From assembly GCA_041600415.1 (NCBI GenBank), contig JBFIKF010000005.1:293866-357865 (forward strand): a stretch of DNA of 64,000 bases, in the 5' to 3' direction. The position numbers and the translations under genes were made by a program. Source of the DNA: JBFJKD01 sp041600415. GTDB taxonomy: Bacteria; Pseudomonadota; Gammaproteobacteria; Pseudomonadales; Porticoccaceae. The notes beneath the pieces were generated by a model that saw only the letters and a program-made list of their open reading frames with translations, was not told the origin of the DNA and did no database searches. Positions within the stretch are counted from its first letter, which is position 1. Every line of letters starts with the position of its first letter. This document shows, one piece after another, positions 34,147-43,459 of this stretch.

Positions 34147-35241
34147 TTAGAGTTTTGTTGGCTTAGCGGCGGCGCGTTCTTCCTTTTCCGCCTGGCGCGC
34201 ACCTTTTAACATACCGGCCAGGCCGTGATTACCTTCGTGGCAGGCATACTCAAATATCTGATCGTCAGTAGCGCGCATCGATATTGCTACGGTAAAGGGT
34301 TTGGTAAAGGTGGCCGGGTCGTCGATAGTGTACTCATAGAGTAGCACTGACGCGCTGACTGGGGTAAATCTTTCCGTCAGCTTCATGTTTTTGCCAACAC
34401 CTACCACGCCATTCCGGCTGGGATCGTTGAGGTCGATAGGCATCTGGAAAGTCGGTGTTTTGTCGGTCAGGTTGGTAGTCTCGACGACCAGGGTGTTACC
34501 TTCCCAGCGTCCGTGGGATGCTCCTGTCCATTTGGTGAGTTCCGCTGGTAGCTGCGGGCCGTCCGCCATATGCACAATTCGCGCATCGTGAATCATCTCG
34601 GTAAACAGGACGACGTGTTTGGGGGTCTGCACGATACGGAGATTGTTGTTATAGGCGCTGGGGGTGAGGGGTGGACCCGCGTTGAAACTTACCAGGCAGC
34701 GTTCGGACAAGCCAGTTTCCTCCGGCCCCGCAGGTCGAAAATCCTGGAGGCCGATAGAGAGGATGTCGCGCACGGGATGCGTGCGACGATGGGCATTTTT
34801 CAGCTGCGCCAGCGCCTCGGGAGTCAGATCGGGCAGGCGTCCGTTGGCGGGATCAACGATCAGTGAAGTGCGGCGATCCTCATCCATCGCAGTGCCATAA
34901 TCAAACCAGAAATTGTTGTAGGCACCCTCGATATCGGTTGCGGCGTCAGTGTTCTCGTCTTCCCTGAGTCGGTCCACATCGAGCGATTTGACAGCCTGCT
35001 CTTTAAACGCCTGCTCTTCTTCCGCGGTGAATACGGCCTTGTTACCCAACTCTTTCGGGCGCTCCAGTGGGGTTAACGTGCGAAAATCCCAGACCCCCTG
35101 AATATTTGGGTGACCAAGGGAGTTTCGCGGCGGCTCGTAACGCGCCGGGGCAGTCTGGCCCAGCACCGGGTAAGCAAAAATGGAAACTGCCAATACTGCC
35201 ATCAGGCTGGCGCACGGCAGTGATTTGAGGGTTTGATTCAT
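34147..35241 (-). CDS. Exported protein of the 'HPDLNGVWQ' family, paralogue B
   Basis: 364 residues from the ATG at 35241 (GGAGCG six bases upstream). The signal peptide ends YPVLGQTAPA. It shares LGHPNIQGVWDFRTLTPLER, SHGRWEGNTLVVETTNLTD and LTERFTPVSASVLLYEYTI with paralogue A, and is about 80 residues longer in the N-terminal half. The end YACHEGNHGLAGMLKGAR is a typical tail of this family. It is exported to the periplasm or surface; the function is unknown. It stands alone on its strand. Confidence 0.75.
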   Translation of the reverse strand: MNQTLKSLPCASLMAVLAVSIFAYPVLGQTAPARYEPPRNSLGHPNIQGVWDFRTLTPLERPKELGNKAVFTAEEEQAFKEQAVKSLDVDRLREDENTDAATDIEGAYNNFWFDYGTAMDEDRRTSLIVDPANGRLPDLTPEALAQLKNAHRRTHPVRDILSIGLQDFRPAGPEETGLSERCLVSFNAGPPLTPSAYNNNLRIVQTPKHVVLFTEMIHDARIVHMADGPQLPAELTKWTGASHGRWEGNTLVVETTNLTDKTPTFQMPIDLNDPSRNGVVGVGKNMKLTERFTPVSASVLLYEYTIDDPATFTKPFTVAISMRATDDQIFEYACHEGNHGLAGMLKGARQAEKEERAAAKPTKL

Positions 35242-35460
35242 GTCGCGCTCCGTAGCATTACTCAATAATTACTTCAGCAGCACGCTACCATAAAGCCATT
35301 TAGGAATAAACCTCACCTGAACGAGTCGCTAATGCCTGAACATAAAATCAAAGGTCAGGGCTAAGCGCCCTGGTTTGATCTCCCCCCCCCCTGTTGTTCT
35401 GCATACGATATTATTGCGCTTCAGCGTAGGCCTGATCGAAGAGGCCTGCCCTTAATCGGA

Positions 35461-36156
35461 TCAGTTGCCGTCGTCAGCGCGTTGTGGATGCTCCCCACTT
35501 TTGAGTTGTTCGCGCATCGTCTTCCGTTCTTGTTCGGACAACTTCCCATCCCCATCCTGATCAAAAGGTGCGACGCGTTGGCGGCGTTGCGCCTGCATCT
35601 GTTCCCGTTCGACGTCGGAGAGCTTGCCGTCCCCGTCGGTGTCGAAGCGGTGCGCCATGCGGGCTTTTTTATGCGCTCTGAAGGCTTCCCGCTCCTGGTC
35701 GGAAATGGTGCCATCGCCGTCAGTATCAAGGCGTTGATGGGCACGATGTTTACGTTCCTGGCGCATTTGTTTGCGCTCCTCCGGTGATAATTTACCATCT
35801 CCATCGGCGTCATATTTCTGCACTAGCCGGTCGTGCCGTTCGGCTTTGGCGGTCGCCCGTTCGCTGTCCGAAATCCGTCCGTCTTTATCAGTATCGTGGC
35901 GTTTTAATTGTTGTTCCCGGCGCTTTTCCCGCGCTGCGGCGCGCTCCTCATCGGAGCGTTCGCTATGTTCTTCCAGCCTGGCGCGATGAGTACGCTGTGT
36001 ACTAGCCTCGCCAGCAGCATTACCCTTACCAGCTTGCTGTTGGGCTTCTGCCGGCTTGGTGTTGCGCGGCGTGGTCGTTGGATCGGCGGCCAGGGCGCTC
36101 AGTGCAGCGGCGCTCAGGAGTAGGGTGCAGATAAGAGTTAAGAATGAATTGAGCAT
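35461..36156 (-). CDS. Exported EF-hand calcium-binding protein
   Basis: 231 residues from the ATG at 36156 (GGAGATAT upstream). The signal peptide ends ALAADPTT. A Lys/Arg/Glu-rich region is followed by five EF-hand loops spaced ~22-27 residues apart: DTDKDGRIS, DADGDGKLS, DTDGDGTIS, DTDGDGKLS and DQDGDGKLS, each followed by an E at the -Z position. It should bind several Ca2+ in the periplasm or outside the cell. The very basic linkers between the loops are unusual. A homopolymer of ten C lies in the downstream spacer (35382-35391). Confidence 0.85.
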   Translation of the reverse strand: MLNSFLTLICTLLLSAAALSALAADPTTTPRNTKPAEAQQQAGKGNAAGEASTQRTHRARLEEHSERSDEERAAAREKRREQQLKRHDTDKDGRISDSERATAKAERHDRLVQKYDADGDGKLSPEERKQMRQERKHRAHQRLDTDGDGTISDQEREAFRAHKKARMAHRFDTDGDGKLSDVEREQMQAQRRQRVAPFDQDGDGKLSEQERKTMREQLKSGEHPQRADDGN

Positions 36157-36494
36157 TGGATATCTCCAGATTGAATCGACAAATTGAGCTGTGAAACCGG
36201 GACGCAACAGGTTGAGATAATGGGGGTTAAAACCACCCGCAGCCTCTCTGTCCTTCAGAAATGTCCCAGCGGCGGAAATCTATCGGCCTGTCGAGTATAA
36301 CGGCCAGCCTGGAGAATGGTTGACCGCGGCGGGTCTTCAAGTCCCAGTGGATGCTTTCGCCGCTTTCAAGGTAATGCTACCGAATGGTAGACTGCGCCTT
36401 TACGCGTTTTGCCAGGTGTGCGGCTCAAAACGCCCTGATTTGGCGTCAGTTGGCGATTTTTATTTTTTTATTTAACTTCAATTTGGATATTACT
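36157..36494. other. Gene-free divergent spacer
   Basis: 338 bases between divergent genes (EF-hand protein leftward, enoyl-CoA hydratase rightward). It must hold both promoters, but I see no unambiguous -35/-10 pair, operator or hairpin. A frame continues upstream of 36495 but lacks family-like sequence, so the hydratase start is placed at 36495. Confidence 0.45.
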
Positions 36495-37295
36495 ATGAAC
36501 TACGCAGACTACCAGCATTTGTTGTTTGAGCATCAGCCTAATGGCGTGCTGATTATTACCATTAATCGCCCGGAGGTGATGAATGCCACCAATGCCCGGC
36601 TGCACTGGGAACTTACGCAAGTGTGGGATACGGTGGCGGCGGACGACGAGACCAATGTGGTAGTGGTGACCGGCGCTGGCAAGGCGTTTTCGGCCGGGGG
36701 CGATCTGAACTGGGTGGAAACCATGGTCGGCAACCCGGAGGGGGTCAAGAATGTTCAAAAGGAGGCCGCCGACATTGTGTATAAATTATTGGCGCTGGAA
36801 AAACCGGTAATTTCCGCGATTAATGGCGTCGCGGTGGGCGCGGGTCTGGCGGTGGCACTGATGGCCGATATCAGCATTATGTCCGAAACCGCGAAAATTA
36901 CCGACGGCCATGTGAAGCTGGGTGTTGGTGCCGGCGATCACGCGGCCATTATCTGGCCACTGCTGTGCGGAATGGCCAAAGCCAAATATTATTTGATGAC
37001 GGCGGAATTTATTAATGGTGTGGAGGCGGAGCGTATCGGTCTGGTTAGCCTGTGCGCCCCCCAGGACGAGGTGTTACCCCGCGCCCTCGAAGTCGCAAAC
37101 AAACTTGCCGCGGGTAGCCAACCGGCGATTCGGGGTACAAAAACTACCCTCAACGGCTGGATTCAACAGGCTGCTCCGATTTTTGAAAACTCCCTGCGCA
37201 TGGAAATGCTGTGCTTTCTCGGCGCGGATGCCAAGGAGGGTGTCGCGGCAGTTAAAGAGAAGCGCCCGGCCAAATTTCCATCGGCAAAAAATTAG
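36495..37295 (+). CDS. Enoyl-CoA hydratase/isomerase-family protein
   Basis: 266 residues from the ATG at 36495 (MNYADYQHLLFEHQPNGVLI). It is a crotonase fold: the first oxyanion-hole region is GAGKAFSAGGDLNWVETM, the second is AINGVAVGAGLAVALMADI. An Asp in HVKLGVGAGDHAA takes the place where classical hydratases have a Glu, so it may not be a plain hydratase. It acts on a CoA thioester, possibly linked to the acyl-CoA dehydrogenases at 11025-14511. It ends the block inserted between greA and yhbY. Confidence 0.88.
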   Translation: MNYADYQHLLFEHQPNGVLIITINRPEVMNATNARLHWELTQVWDTVAADDETNVVVVTGAGKAFSAGGDLNWVETMVGNPEGVKNVQKEAADIVYKLLALEKPVISAINGVAVGAGLAVALMADISIMSETAKITDGHVKLGVGAGDHAAIIWPLLCGMAKAKYYLMTAEFINGVEAERIGLVSLCAPQDEVLPRALEVANKLAAGSQPAIRGTKTTLNGWIQQAAPIFENSLRMEMLCFLGADAKEGVAAVKEKRPAKFPSAKN

Positions 37296-37389
37296 CGCTA
37301 TTTGCGGGAGCGGGTAAAGATCGAAAACTAGCGGTAATTACGCTGGTTTTTACTTTGTCTACGCCCCCAGGGGTGATGCGGGAGAGTTA

Positions 37390-37692
37390 TCAGCGTAGCA
37401 GGTTGGATAGTTTAGGGTTGGGTTGATCGGCTTTTTTATACAGCAGTGCGACATGGCCAACCGTCTGCACCACCTCGGCACACAGATCTTTTTCGATTTT
37501 CGCAAGGGCCGCCTGTTTTGCCGTTTTGTCGCCCAGTGACAATTTTATCTTGATCAGTTCGTGATCCGCCAGCGCACGGCTAATTTCATTGACCACGCCG
37601 GGGGTCAATCCCTTGCTGGCTACGGTAACCACCGGACTGAGACTGTGACCAAGACGGCGCATATGTTTCCGGTTGTCGTTGCTCAGTGGCAT
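37390..37692 (-). CDS. yhbY: CRM-domain RNA-binding protein YhbY
   Basis: 100 residues. The single CRM/YhbY domain is complete: KHMRRLGHSLSPVVTVASKG, then LTPGVVNEISRALADHELIK, and the GNRKIAK-like C-terminal half. It binds pre-50S ribosomal particles. It is divergent from rlmE, whose start is 70 bases away, the conserved order in relatives. In the usual order greA comes before it; here the greA neighbour is 8.5 kb away. Confidence 0.94.
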   Translation of the reverse strand: MPLSNDNRKHMRRLGHSLSPVVTVASKGLTPGVVNEISRALADHELIKIKLSLGDKTAKQAALAKIEKDLCAEVVQTVGHVALLYKKADQPNPKLSNLLR

Positions 37693-37762
37693 ACAATGGC
37701 CCCTCTGGAAAGGCGCTCATTGTAGCGACAAACAGGCTACTCGAATACTGTTGGAATACCTC

Positions 37763-38386
37763 ATGGCAAAATCTGGAAGTAGCGGGCGCTGGTTGCAGGA
37801 GCACGAACGAGACCCGTACGTGCTGCGCGCGCGCCGTGACGGATATCGATCTCGGGCGAGCTATAAATTGCTGGAACTGGATGCCAAAGACAAGGTCTTG
37901 CGCCCCGGCGCAGTTGTTCTGGATCTGGGCGCGGCACCGGGAGGCTGGTCTCAGGTGGCGGCGGGGCGGGTGGGCGCCACAGGCCGCGTTATCGCCACGG
38001 ATATACTGCCCATGGACCCCCTCCCGGGAGTGGATTTTGTGCAGGGGGATTTTACCGAACAGGATACCCTGGATCGAGTGTTAGGGATGCTGGGAGGTGC
38101 AGGGGTGGACCTTGTAATATCCGACATGGCACCCAATATGAGTGGTATGAGAGCGGTAGATCAGCCGCGCGCCATGCACCTTGTCGAGTTGGCGATGGAC
38201 ATTGCCAGCCGAGTACTCAAACCAGGGGGCGTTTTCCTCTCCAAGGTCTTTCAGGGCGAAGACTTCCAGCAATTGCTTGCACAGCTGCGCCAGTCTTACG
38301 GGACCGTCGCCAGTCGCAAACCGCAGGCCTCGCGGGCTCGCTCGCGAGAGTTGTACTGGGTGGCAAAGGGATTCCGGGGTAACTGA
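37763..38386 (+). CDS. rlmE: 23S rRNA (U2552-2'-O) methyltransferase RlmE (FtsJ)
   Basis: 207 residues from the ATG at 37763 (MAKSGSSGRWLQEHERDPYV). Motif I is VVLDLGAAPGGWSQVA (~51-66). The K-D-K-E catalytic set is visible as the Lys in SYKLLELD, the Asp in DLVISDMAPNMSG, the Lys in FLSKVFQG and the Glu in SRELYWV. It methylates U2552 in the A loop of 23S rRNA, a late step in 50S maturation. It is heat-shock linked in E. coli and followed here by ftsH (93 bases). Confidence 0.97.
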   Translation: MAKSGSSGRWLQEHERDPYVLRARRDGYRSRASYKLLELDAKDKVLRPGAVVLDLGAAPGGWSQVAAGRVGATGRVIATDILPMDPLPGVDFVQGDFTEQDTLDRVLGMLGGAGVDLVISDMAPNMSGMRAVDQPRAMHLVELAMDIASRVLKPGGVFLSKVFQGEDFQQLLAQLRQSYGTVASRKPQASRARSRELYWVAKGFRGN

Positions 38387-38479
38387 CAAAACGGTCGCCG
38401 CAGGTAAAAAAGGTTATACTGTTGGGCGAGCAAGTGACAGCTGACTAGTGGTCGGCGCGGGGGTAATTTTTTGAGTGAA

Positions 38480-40387
38480 ATGGCGAAAAACCTGATTTTA
38501 TGGCTGATTATCGCGGCCGTGCTGATGTCGATTTTCCAGAATTTCAAGGAAGGTCCAGAGCCGAATACAACCACCTATACGCGGTTTGTCGACGAGGTGC
38601 AAAAAGGCCGCGTGCGCGGTGTGGTTATTGATGGCCTGATTATCGAGGGTGAGTTTGAGGATGGCACGCGTTTTCGCACGGTAAGGCCGGACGTTTACGA
38701 TAGCGGATTGATGAACGACCTGCTCAATCACAACGTGATCGTCGAGGGGCGCGAACCCAAGAAAGCCAGCATTTGGTCGCAGTTGCTCGTAGCAGCGTTT
38801 CCCATACTGCTGATCGTCTTTATTTTTATGTTCTTTATGCGCCAGATGCAGGGTGGAGCCGGTGGTGGCCGCGGTGGGCCCATGGGCTTTGGCAAAAGCA
38901 AAGCCCGATTACTGAGTCCCGATCAGATCAACACCACATTTGCGGATGTGGCCGGTGTCGATGAAGCCAAGGAAGATGTGCGTGAACTGGTGGAATTCCT
39001 CAGCGATCCGAGCAAATTTCAAAGCCTCGGCGGGCGCATTCCCAAAGGTGTACTGATGTCAGGGCCGCCAGGTACCGGTAAAACCCTGCTTGCCAAAGCG
39101 ATTTCCGGGGAAGCGAAGGTGCCGTTTTTTTCCATTTCGGGCTCCGACTTCGTGGAAATGTTTGTGGGGGTGGGTGCGTCGCGGGTACGCGACATGTTCG
39201 AGCAGGCGAAAAAGCAGGCCCCCTGTATTATTTTTATTGACGAAATTGATGCGGTGGGTCGCACCCGTGGTGGTGGCTGGGGTGGTGGCAACGACGAGCG
39301 GGAACAGACCCTGAACCAGTTGCTGGTGGAAATGGACGGATTCGAGGGCAACGAGGGGGTTATTGTGATCGCCGCGTCTAACCGTCCCGACGTGCTCGAC
39401 AAGGCGTTGTTGCGTCCCGGTCGGTTCGACCGCCAGGTGTATGTTGGTTTGCCTGATATACGTGGTCGCGAACAGATTCTTAAAGTTCATGTGCGCAAGG
39501 TGCCCCTCGACAGCAACGCCGACCTGAACGTCATCGCGCGGGGCACGCCGGGGTTTTCGGGCGCCGACCTCGCCAATCTTATCAACGAGGCGGCCCTGTT
39601 CGCGGCGCGCGCTAATCGCCGCATTGTGACCATGGAAGAGTTCGAAAAAGCTCGGGACAAAATCATGATGGGTGCCGAGCGTCGCTCCCTGGTGATGTCC
39701 GAGGTGGAAAAAGCCAATACCGCCTACCACGAGGCCGGACACACTATTGTTGGGCGCAAGGTTCCGGAACACGATCCGGTACATAAAGTGACCATTATTC
39801 CCCGTGGGCGGGCCCTCGGCGTGACCCAATTTTTGCCGGAAGAAGATCACTACAGTATCAGCAAACGCAAACTGGAAGGACAGTTGTGTACGTTATACGG
39901 TGGGCGCATTGCCGAGGAACTGATCCACGGTGCCGACGGCGTTACCACCGGTGCGTCTAACGACATTGAGCGGGCCAGCCAACTGGCGCGTAGCATGGTC
40001 ACCAAGTGGGGTCTGACCGAGAAGATGGGTCCGATCGTGTACGGCGACGACGAGACGCAACCACCGGGTATGGGTAGCGGTCGTAATTTTTCCGGCGCCA
40101 CTTCGCAGCAGATTGACGAAGAAGTGCGGCGCATTATCGATAGTTGCTATCAGCGTGCCACTACCATTCTCAAGGACAATATCGATATTCTGCATGCCAT
40201 GAAGGATGCGCTGATGGAATACGAAACCCTCGACTCGGAGCAAATTGACGATCTGATGGCGCGTCGCAAGGTGCGTCCGCCCCGCGATTGGCACGATAGC
40301 GATTTCGGTAACAACGCCGGGGGAAAAGCCGCCGAGGACCGTAGAAAGCCGGACGCGCCGATTGGCGGGCCGGTCGAAGAAAGCTAA
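38480..40387 (+). CDS. ftsH: ATP-dependent zinc metalloprotease FtsH
   Basis: 635 residues from the ATG at 38480 (MAKNLILWLIIAAVLMSIF); a TTG three codons earlier mirrors an old E. coli annotation. Two membrane segments flank a ~75-residue periplasmic domain. Walker A is GPPGTGKT (195-202), Walker B IIFIDEIDAVG, SRH arginines lie in RPGRFDRQVYV, and the zinc site is HEAGH (417-421). It degrades membrane and short-lived cytosolic proteins such as sigma-32, LpxC and SsrA-tagged products. folP follows 3 bases after the stop. Confidence 0.98.
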   Translation: MAKNLILWLIIAAVLMSIFQNFKEGPEPNTTTYTRFVDEVQKGRVRGVVIDGLIIEGEFEDGTRFRTVRPDVYDSGLMNDLLNHNVIVEGREPKKASIWSQLLVAAFPILLIVFIFMFFMRQMQGGAGGGRGGPMGFGKSKARLLSPDQINTTFADVAGVDEAKEDVRELVEFLSDPSKFQSLGGRIPKGVLMSGPPGTGKTLLAKAISGEAKVPFFSISGSDFVEMFVGVGASRVRDMFEQAKKQAPCIIFIDEIDAVGRTRGGGWGGGNDEREQTLNQLLVEMDGFEGNEGVIVIAASNRPDVLDKALLRPGRFDRQVYVGLPDIRGREQILKVHVRKVPLDSNADLNVIARGTPGFSGADLANLINEAALFAARANRRIVTMEEFEKARDKIMMGAERRSLVMSEVEKANTAYHEAGHTIVGRKVPEHDPVHKVTIIPRGRALGVTQFLPEEDHYSISKRKLEGQLCTLYGGRIAEELIHGADGVTTGASNDIERASQLARSMVTKWGLTEKMGPIVYGDDETQPPGMGSGRNFSGATSQQIDEEVRRIIDSCYQRATTILKDNIDILHAMKDALMEYETLDSEQIDDLMARRKVRPPRDWHDSDFGNNAGGKAAEDRRKPDAPIGGPVEES

Positions 40388-40390
40388 TCG

Positions 40391-41275
40391 ATGGTGAACA
40401 CAACTGCTGTCGTCGCCCGGCAGCGGCGGTCTAGCGCAATGCTACATGCCCAGCTCATGCCCGCGCGTCCCCAGCTGATGGGTGTGCTCAACATCACGCC
40501 GGATTCATTTTCCGATGGCGGGGTGTTGTATCGCGGTGGCGCTGTCCAGATAAACGCCGTTCTGCTGCGCGCTCAGGAACTAATTGACGCTGGCGCAGAC
40601 ATTCTGGATGTGGGTGGCGAGTCAACGCGGCCGGGCGCCGACGTTGTGTCTGACGAACAGGAGATGGCGCGGGTCATTCCGGTTATTACAGCCCTGGCTG
40701 CACGTTTTGCAGCGCAAATATCAGTCGATACCAGTTCGCCGCAAGTTATGCGCGAGGCGGCACAGGCTGGAGCCAGCATAATTAACGATGTACGTGCGCT
40801 CACCCGTCCGGGTGCCGTCGCTGCGGCGGTTGAAACGGGACTGCGTGTGTGTCTCATGCATATGCGTGGCGAACCGGCCACCATGCAGGCCGATCCAGGC
40901 TACACCGATGTGGTCGCTGAAGTGAAAACGTTTTTGTCTGAACGAGTTGCCGCTTGTGTGGCGGCGGGTATTGCTCGTGAACATCTCATGGTAGACCCGG
41001 GATTTGGTTTTGGCAAAAGCTTGCAGCACAATCTGCAATTATTCAGGGCGTTGCCGGAGTTGGTTGCGCAAAATTTGCCGGTGGTAGTGGGCGTATCCCG
41101 TAAAAGTATGATCGGCAATATTTTGCAACGCCCGGTGGATGAACGTTTACACGGTAGCGTCAGCCTTGCGCTGCTCGCCGCGCAGGCGGGTGTGAGCGTG
41201 TTACGGGTGCACGACGTCAGCGCAACCATGGATGCGTTGCGCATACTGGAAGCAGTACAGGGGAACGATCCATGA
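40391..41275 (+). CDS. folP: Dihydropteroate synthase
   Basis: 294 residues. The TIM-barrel signatures are MGVLNITPDSFSDGG (~30-44), DVGGESTRPGA (~74-84), LMVDPGFGFGKS and GVSRKSMIG. It joins p-aminobenzoate to the pterin diphosphate in folate synthesis and is the sulfonamide target. The N-terminus is about 25 residues longer than the minimal enzyme. Its last codons overlap glmM (ATGA), so the two are coupled. Confidence 0.97.
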   Translation: MVNTTAVVARQRRSSAMLHAQLMPARPQLMGVLNITPDSFSDGGVLYRGGAVQINAVLLRAQELIDAGADILDVGGESTRPGADVVSDEQEMARVIPVITALAARFAAQISVDTSSPQVMREAAQAGASIINDVRALTRPGAVAAAVETGLRVCLMHMRGEPATMQADPGYTDVVAEVKTFLSERVAACVAAGIAREHLMVDPGFGFGKSLQHNLQLFRALPELVAQNLPVVVGVSRKSMIGNILQRPVDERLHGSVSLALLAAQAGVSVLRVHDVSATMDALRILEAVQGNDP

Positions 41276-42615
41276 CCAAACAATTTTTTGGCACCGACGG
41301 CATTCGCGGCCGGGTTGGCGAGCATCCCATCACGGCACAGTTCGTACTGCAGCTCGGCTGGGCGGCGGGTAAGGTGCTGGCACAGCGCAGCGACGGGCGA
41401 CGTTTGATTTTGGTGGGTAAAGATACCCGAGTCTCCGGATACATGTTCGAATCTGCGCTGCAGGCCGGAATCATTGCGGCGGGTGTGGACGTGGGTTTGC
41501 TGGGGCCGATGCCAACACCCGCAATAGCCTATTTGACGCGCACGTTTCGCGCTCAGGCCGGTATCGTGATTAGCGCGTCGCACAATCAATTCTGCGATAA
41601 CGGCATTAAATTTTTTGGCCCGGACGGCTATAAACTGTCTGATGATATTGAGCGTGAAATAGAGCGCTACCTCCACCTCGATATTGCGACGGTTGATTCC
41701 AGCCAGTTAGGTCGCGCCAGCCGAATCAGCGATGCAGCGGGACGCTATATCGAATTTTGCAAAGGTACCCTGCCCTCCAGTATGAGTCTGGCCGGACTCA
41801 GGATTGTGGTCGATTGCGCAAATGGCGCCACCTACCACGTGGCTCCAGATGTTTTTCGAGAACTCGGCGCTGAGGTTGTTGAGCTGGCGGTGGAGCCGGA
41901 TGGTTTTAATATCAACTTGAATTGCGGTTCCACCGCGCCCCAGGCTGTACAGCAAGCCGTACTCGACAACGAGGCAGATCTCGGCATCAGCTTTGACGGC
42001 GACGGAGATCGCGTGGCGTTTGTCGACCACACCGGAGACCTGGTGGACGGCGATGAACTGTTGTACGTCATCGCCAGCCACCGCCACGCTAGCGCGGGCG
42101 GGTGTAGCGGCGTGGCGGGTACGCTGATGAGTAACTACGGGCTGGAGATGGCTATGCAGGGCATGAGCATCCCGTTCTTGCGCACCCAGGTGGGTGATCG
42201 ACATGTTATCGAAGCCATGCGTGAGCGCCAGTGGCAGTTGGGGGGGGAAAGCTCGGGGCATATTGTGTGCAGTGATCTGACCACCACCGGCGATGGCATT
42301 GTCGCGGCCCTGCAAGTACTCAAATCTGTTACCGAAAGCGGCAAAACGTTGCGCGAGATTCGCCTGGGCATGAAAAAGCTGCCGCAGACCATGATCAATG
42401 TTCGAGCCGACGGGTCGCGAAATATTGAAGGGCATGCCAGCGTCCGCGCCGCCGTACAGCGCGCCCAGGAAAGCCTTGCGGGGCGCGGCAGGGTGCTGTT
42501 GCGCGCCTCCGGCACGGAGCCCGTGATCCGCGTCATGGTAGAGGGTGAGGACTCCGATCTGGTCAACTTGCTGGCTGCGGAAGTGGCACAAGCCGTGGTC
42601 GAGGCGGCCCGCTAA
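41272..42615 (+). CDS. glmM: Phosphoglucosamine mutase
   Basis: 447 residues. The phosphoserine is Ser103 in VISASHNQFCDNG. The Mg2+ loop is SFDGDGDRVAFVD, and the C-terminal phosphate-binding loop is LLRASGTEPVIRVM. It converts glucosamine-6-phosphate to glucosamine-1-phosphate for UDP-GlcNAc, needed by peptidoglycan and LPS. Its start overlaps the folP stop, and tpiA follows after 70 bases. Confidence 0.98.
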   Translation: MTKQFFGTDGIRGRVGEHPITAQFVLQLGWAAGKVLAQRSDGRRLILVGKDTRVSGYMFESALQAGIIAAGVDVGLLGPMPTPAIAYLTRTFRAQAGIVISASHNQFCDNGIKFFGPDGYKLSDDIEREIERYLHLDIATVDSSQLGRASRISDAAGRYIEFCKGTLPSSMSLAGLRIVVDCANGATYHVAPDVFRELGAEVVELAVEPDGFNINLNCGSTAPQAVQQAVLDNEADLGISFDGDGDRVAFVDHTGDLVDGDELLYVIASHRHASAGGCSGVAGTLMSNYGLEMAMQGMSIPFLRTQVGDRHVIEAMRERQWQLGGESSGHIVCSDLTTTGDGIVAALQVLKSVTESGKTLREIRLGMKKLPQTMINVRADGSRNIEGHASVRAAVQRAQESLAGRGRVLLRASGTEPVIRVMVEGEDSDLVNLLAAEVAQAVVEAAR

Positions 42616-42685
42616 CAAGCGCCGCGCGGCTTGTATGTGGATTGCAACTTCGCTACCATTGGCGCCCTTTTGAGGCCGGTGCACA

Positions 42686-43459
42686 ATGTCCGGGACACGG
42701 GTAGTGAAACGCATCCCTCTGGTGGCAGGTAACTGGAAGATGTACGGTTCCCGCGCGTCGGTTGCGACACTACTGACGAGCTTGATGGCGTACCGTCCGA
42801 TCAACGTGGAAGTAGTGGTGTGTCCACCTTTTGTTTTTCTCGATTCCGCGGGGCAACGTCTTGCGGACTCGGGGATTGGCCTTGGGGCACAAGACCTGAG
42901 CACCCATTCGGAGGGCGCTTATACCGGCGAAATCGCCGCTTCAATGTTGCAGGAGTTTGGTTGTCGCTACGTGATTGTCGGCCATTCTGAAAGGCGCGCC
43001 CTGTACGGCGAAACCGATGCTCAAATCGCACAAAAATGCGTTGCCGCGCACAACAGTGGTTTGACCCCCATTGTATGTGTCGGGGAGAGTCTGGCCGAGC
43101 GGGAAGCGAACCAGACACTGGCTGTGGTGGGTCGACAGTTGGGCGTGGTTCTGGATGCTCTTGGCTCTACCGCCAGTGAGAAATCCCGCGGTGACATCGT
43201 GGTAGCGTATGAACCGGTGTGGGCAATTGGCACGGGGCGCACAGCGCTACCCGAACAGGCGCAGCAGGTGCACAGCGCGTTACGGGACAGGCTGGGTAGT
43301 CTGGGTGCGGATGCGCGCATTATTTACGGCGGCAGTGTCAAACCTGAAAATGCTCGGGCGCTGTTCGCACAACCTGATATCGACGGTGCGCTGGTTGGCG
43401 GCGCCGCGTTAAACGCGGAGACATTTACCGCAATTTGCACGATGGCGGAAAACGACTGA
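42686..43459 (+). CDS. tpiA: Triosephosphate isomerase
   Basis: 257 residues from the ATG at 42686 (GAGG upstream); a GTG at 42704 would give the shorter, conserved-length N-terminus. Catalytic residues are Lys in LVAGNWKMYGS, His in VIVGHSERR and Glu in AYEPVWAIGTG. The phosphate loop IYGGSVKPENA follows. It interconverts dihydroxyacetone phosphate and glyceraldehyde-3-phosphate. The stop overlaps the start of secG (TGATG). Confidence 0.97.
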   Translation: MSGTRVVKRIPLVAGNWKMYGSRASVATLLTSLMAYRPINVEVVVCPPFVFLDSAGQRLADSGIGLGAQDLSTHSEGAYTGEIAASMLQEFGCRYVIVGHSERRALYGETDAQIAQKCVAAHNSGLTPIVCVGESLAEREANQTLAVVGRQLGVVLDALGSTASEKSRGDIVVAYEPVWAIGTGRTALPEQAQQVHSALRDRLGSLGADARIIYGGSVKPENARALFAQPDIDGALVGGAALNAETFTAICTMAEND

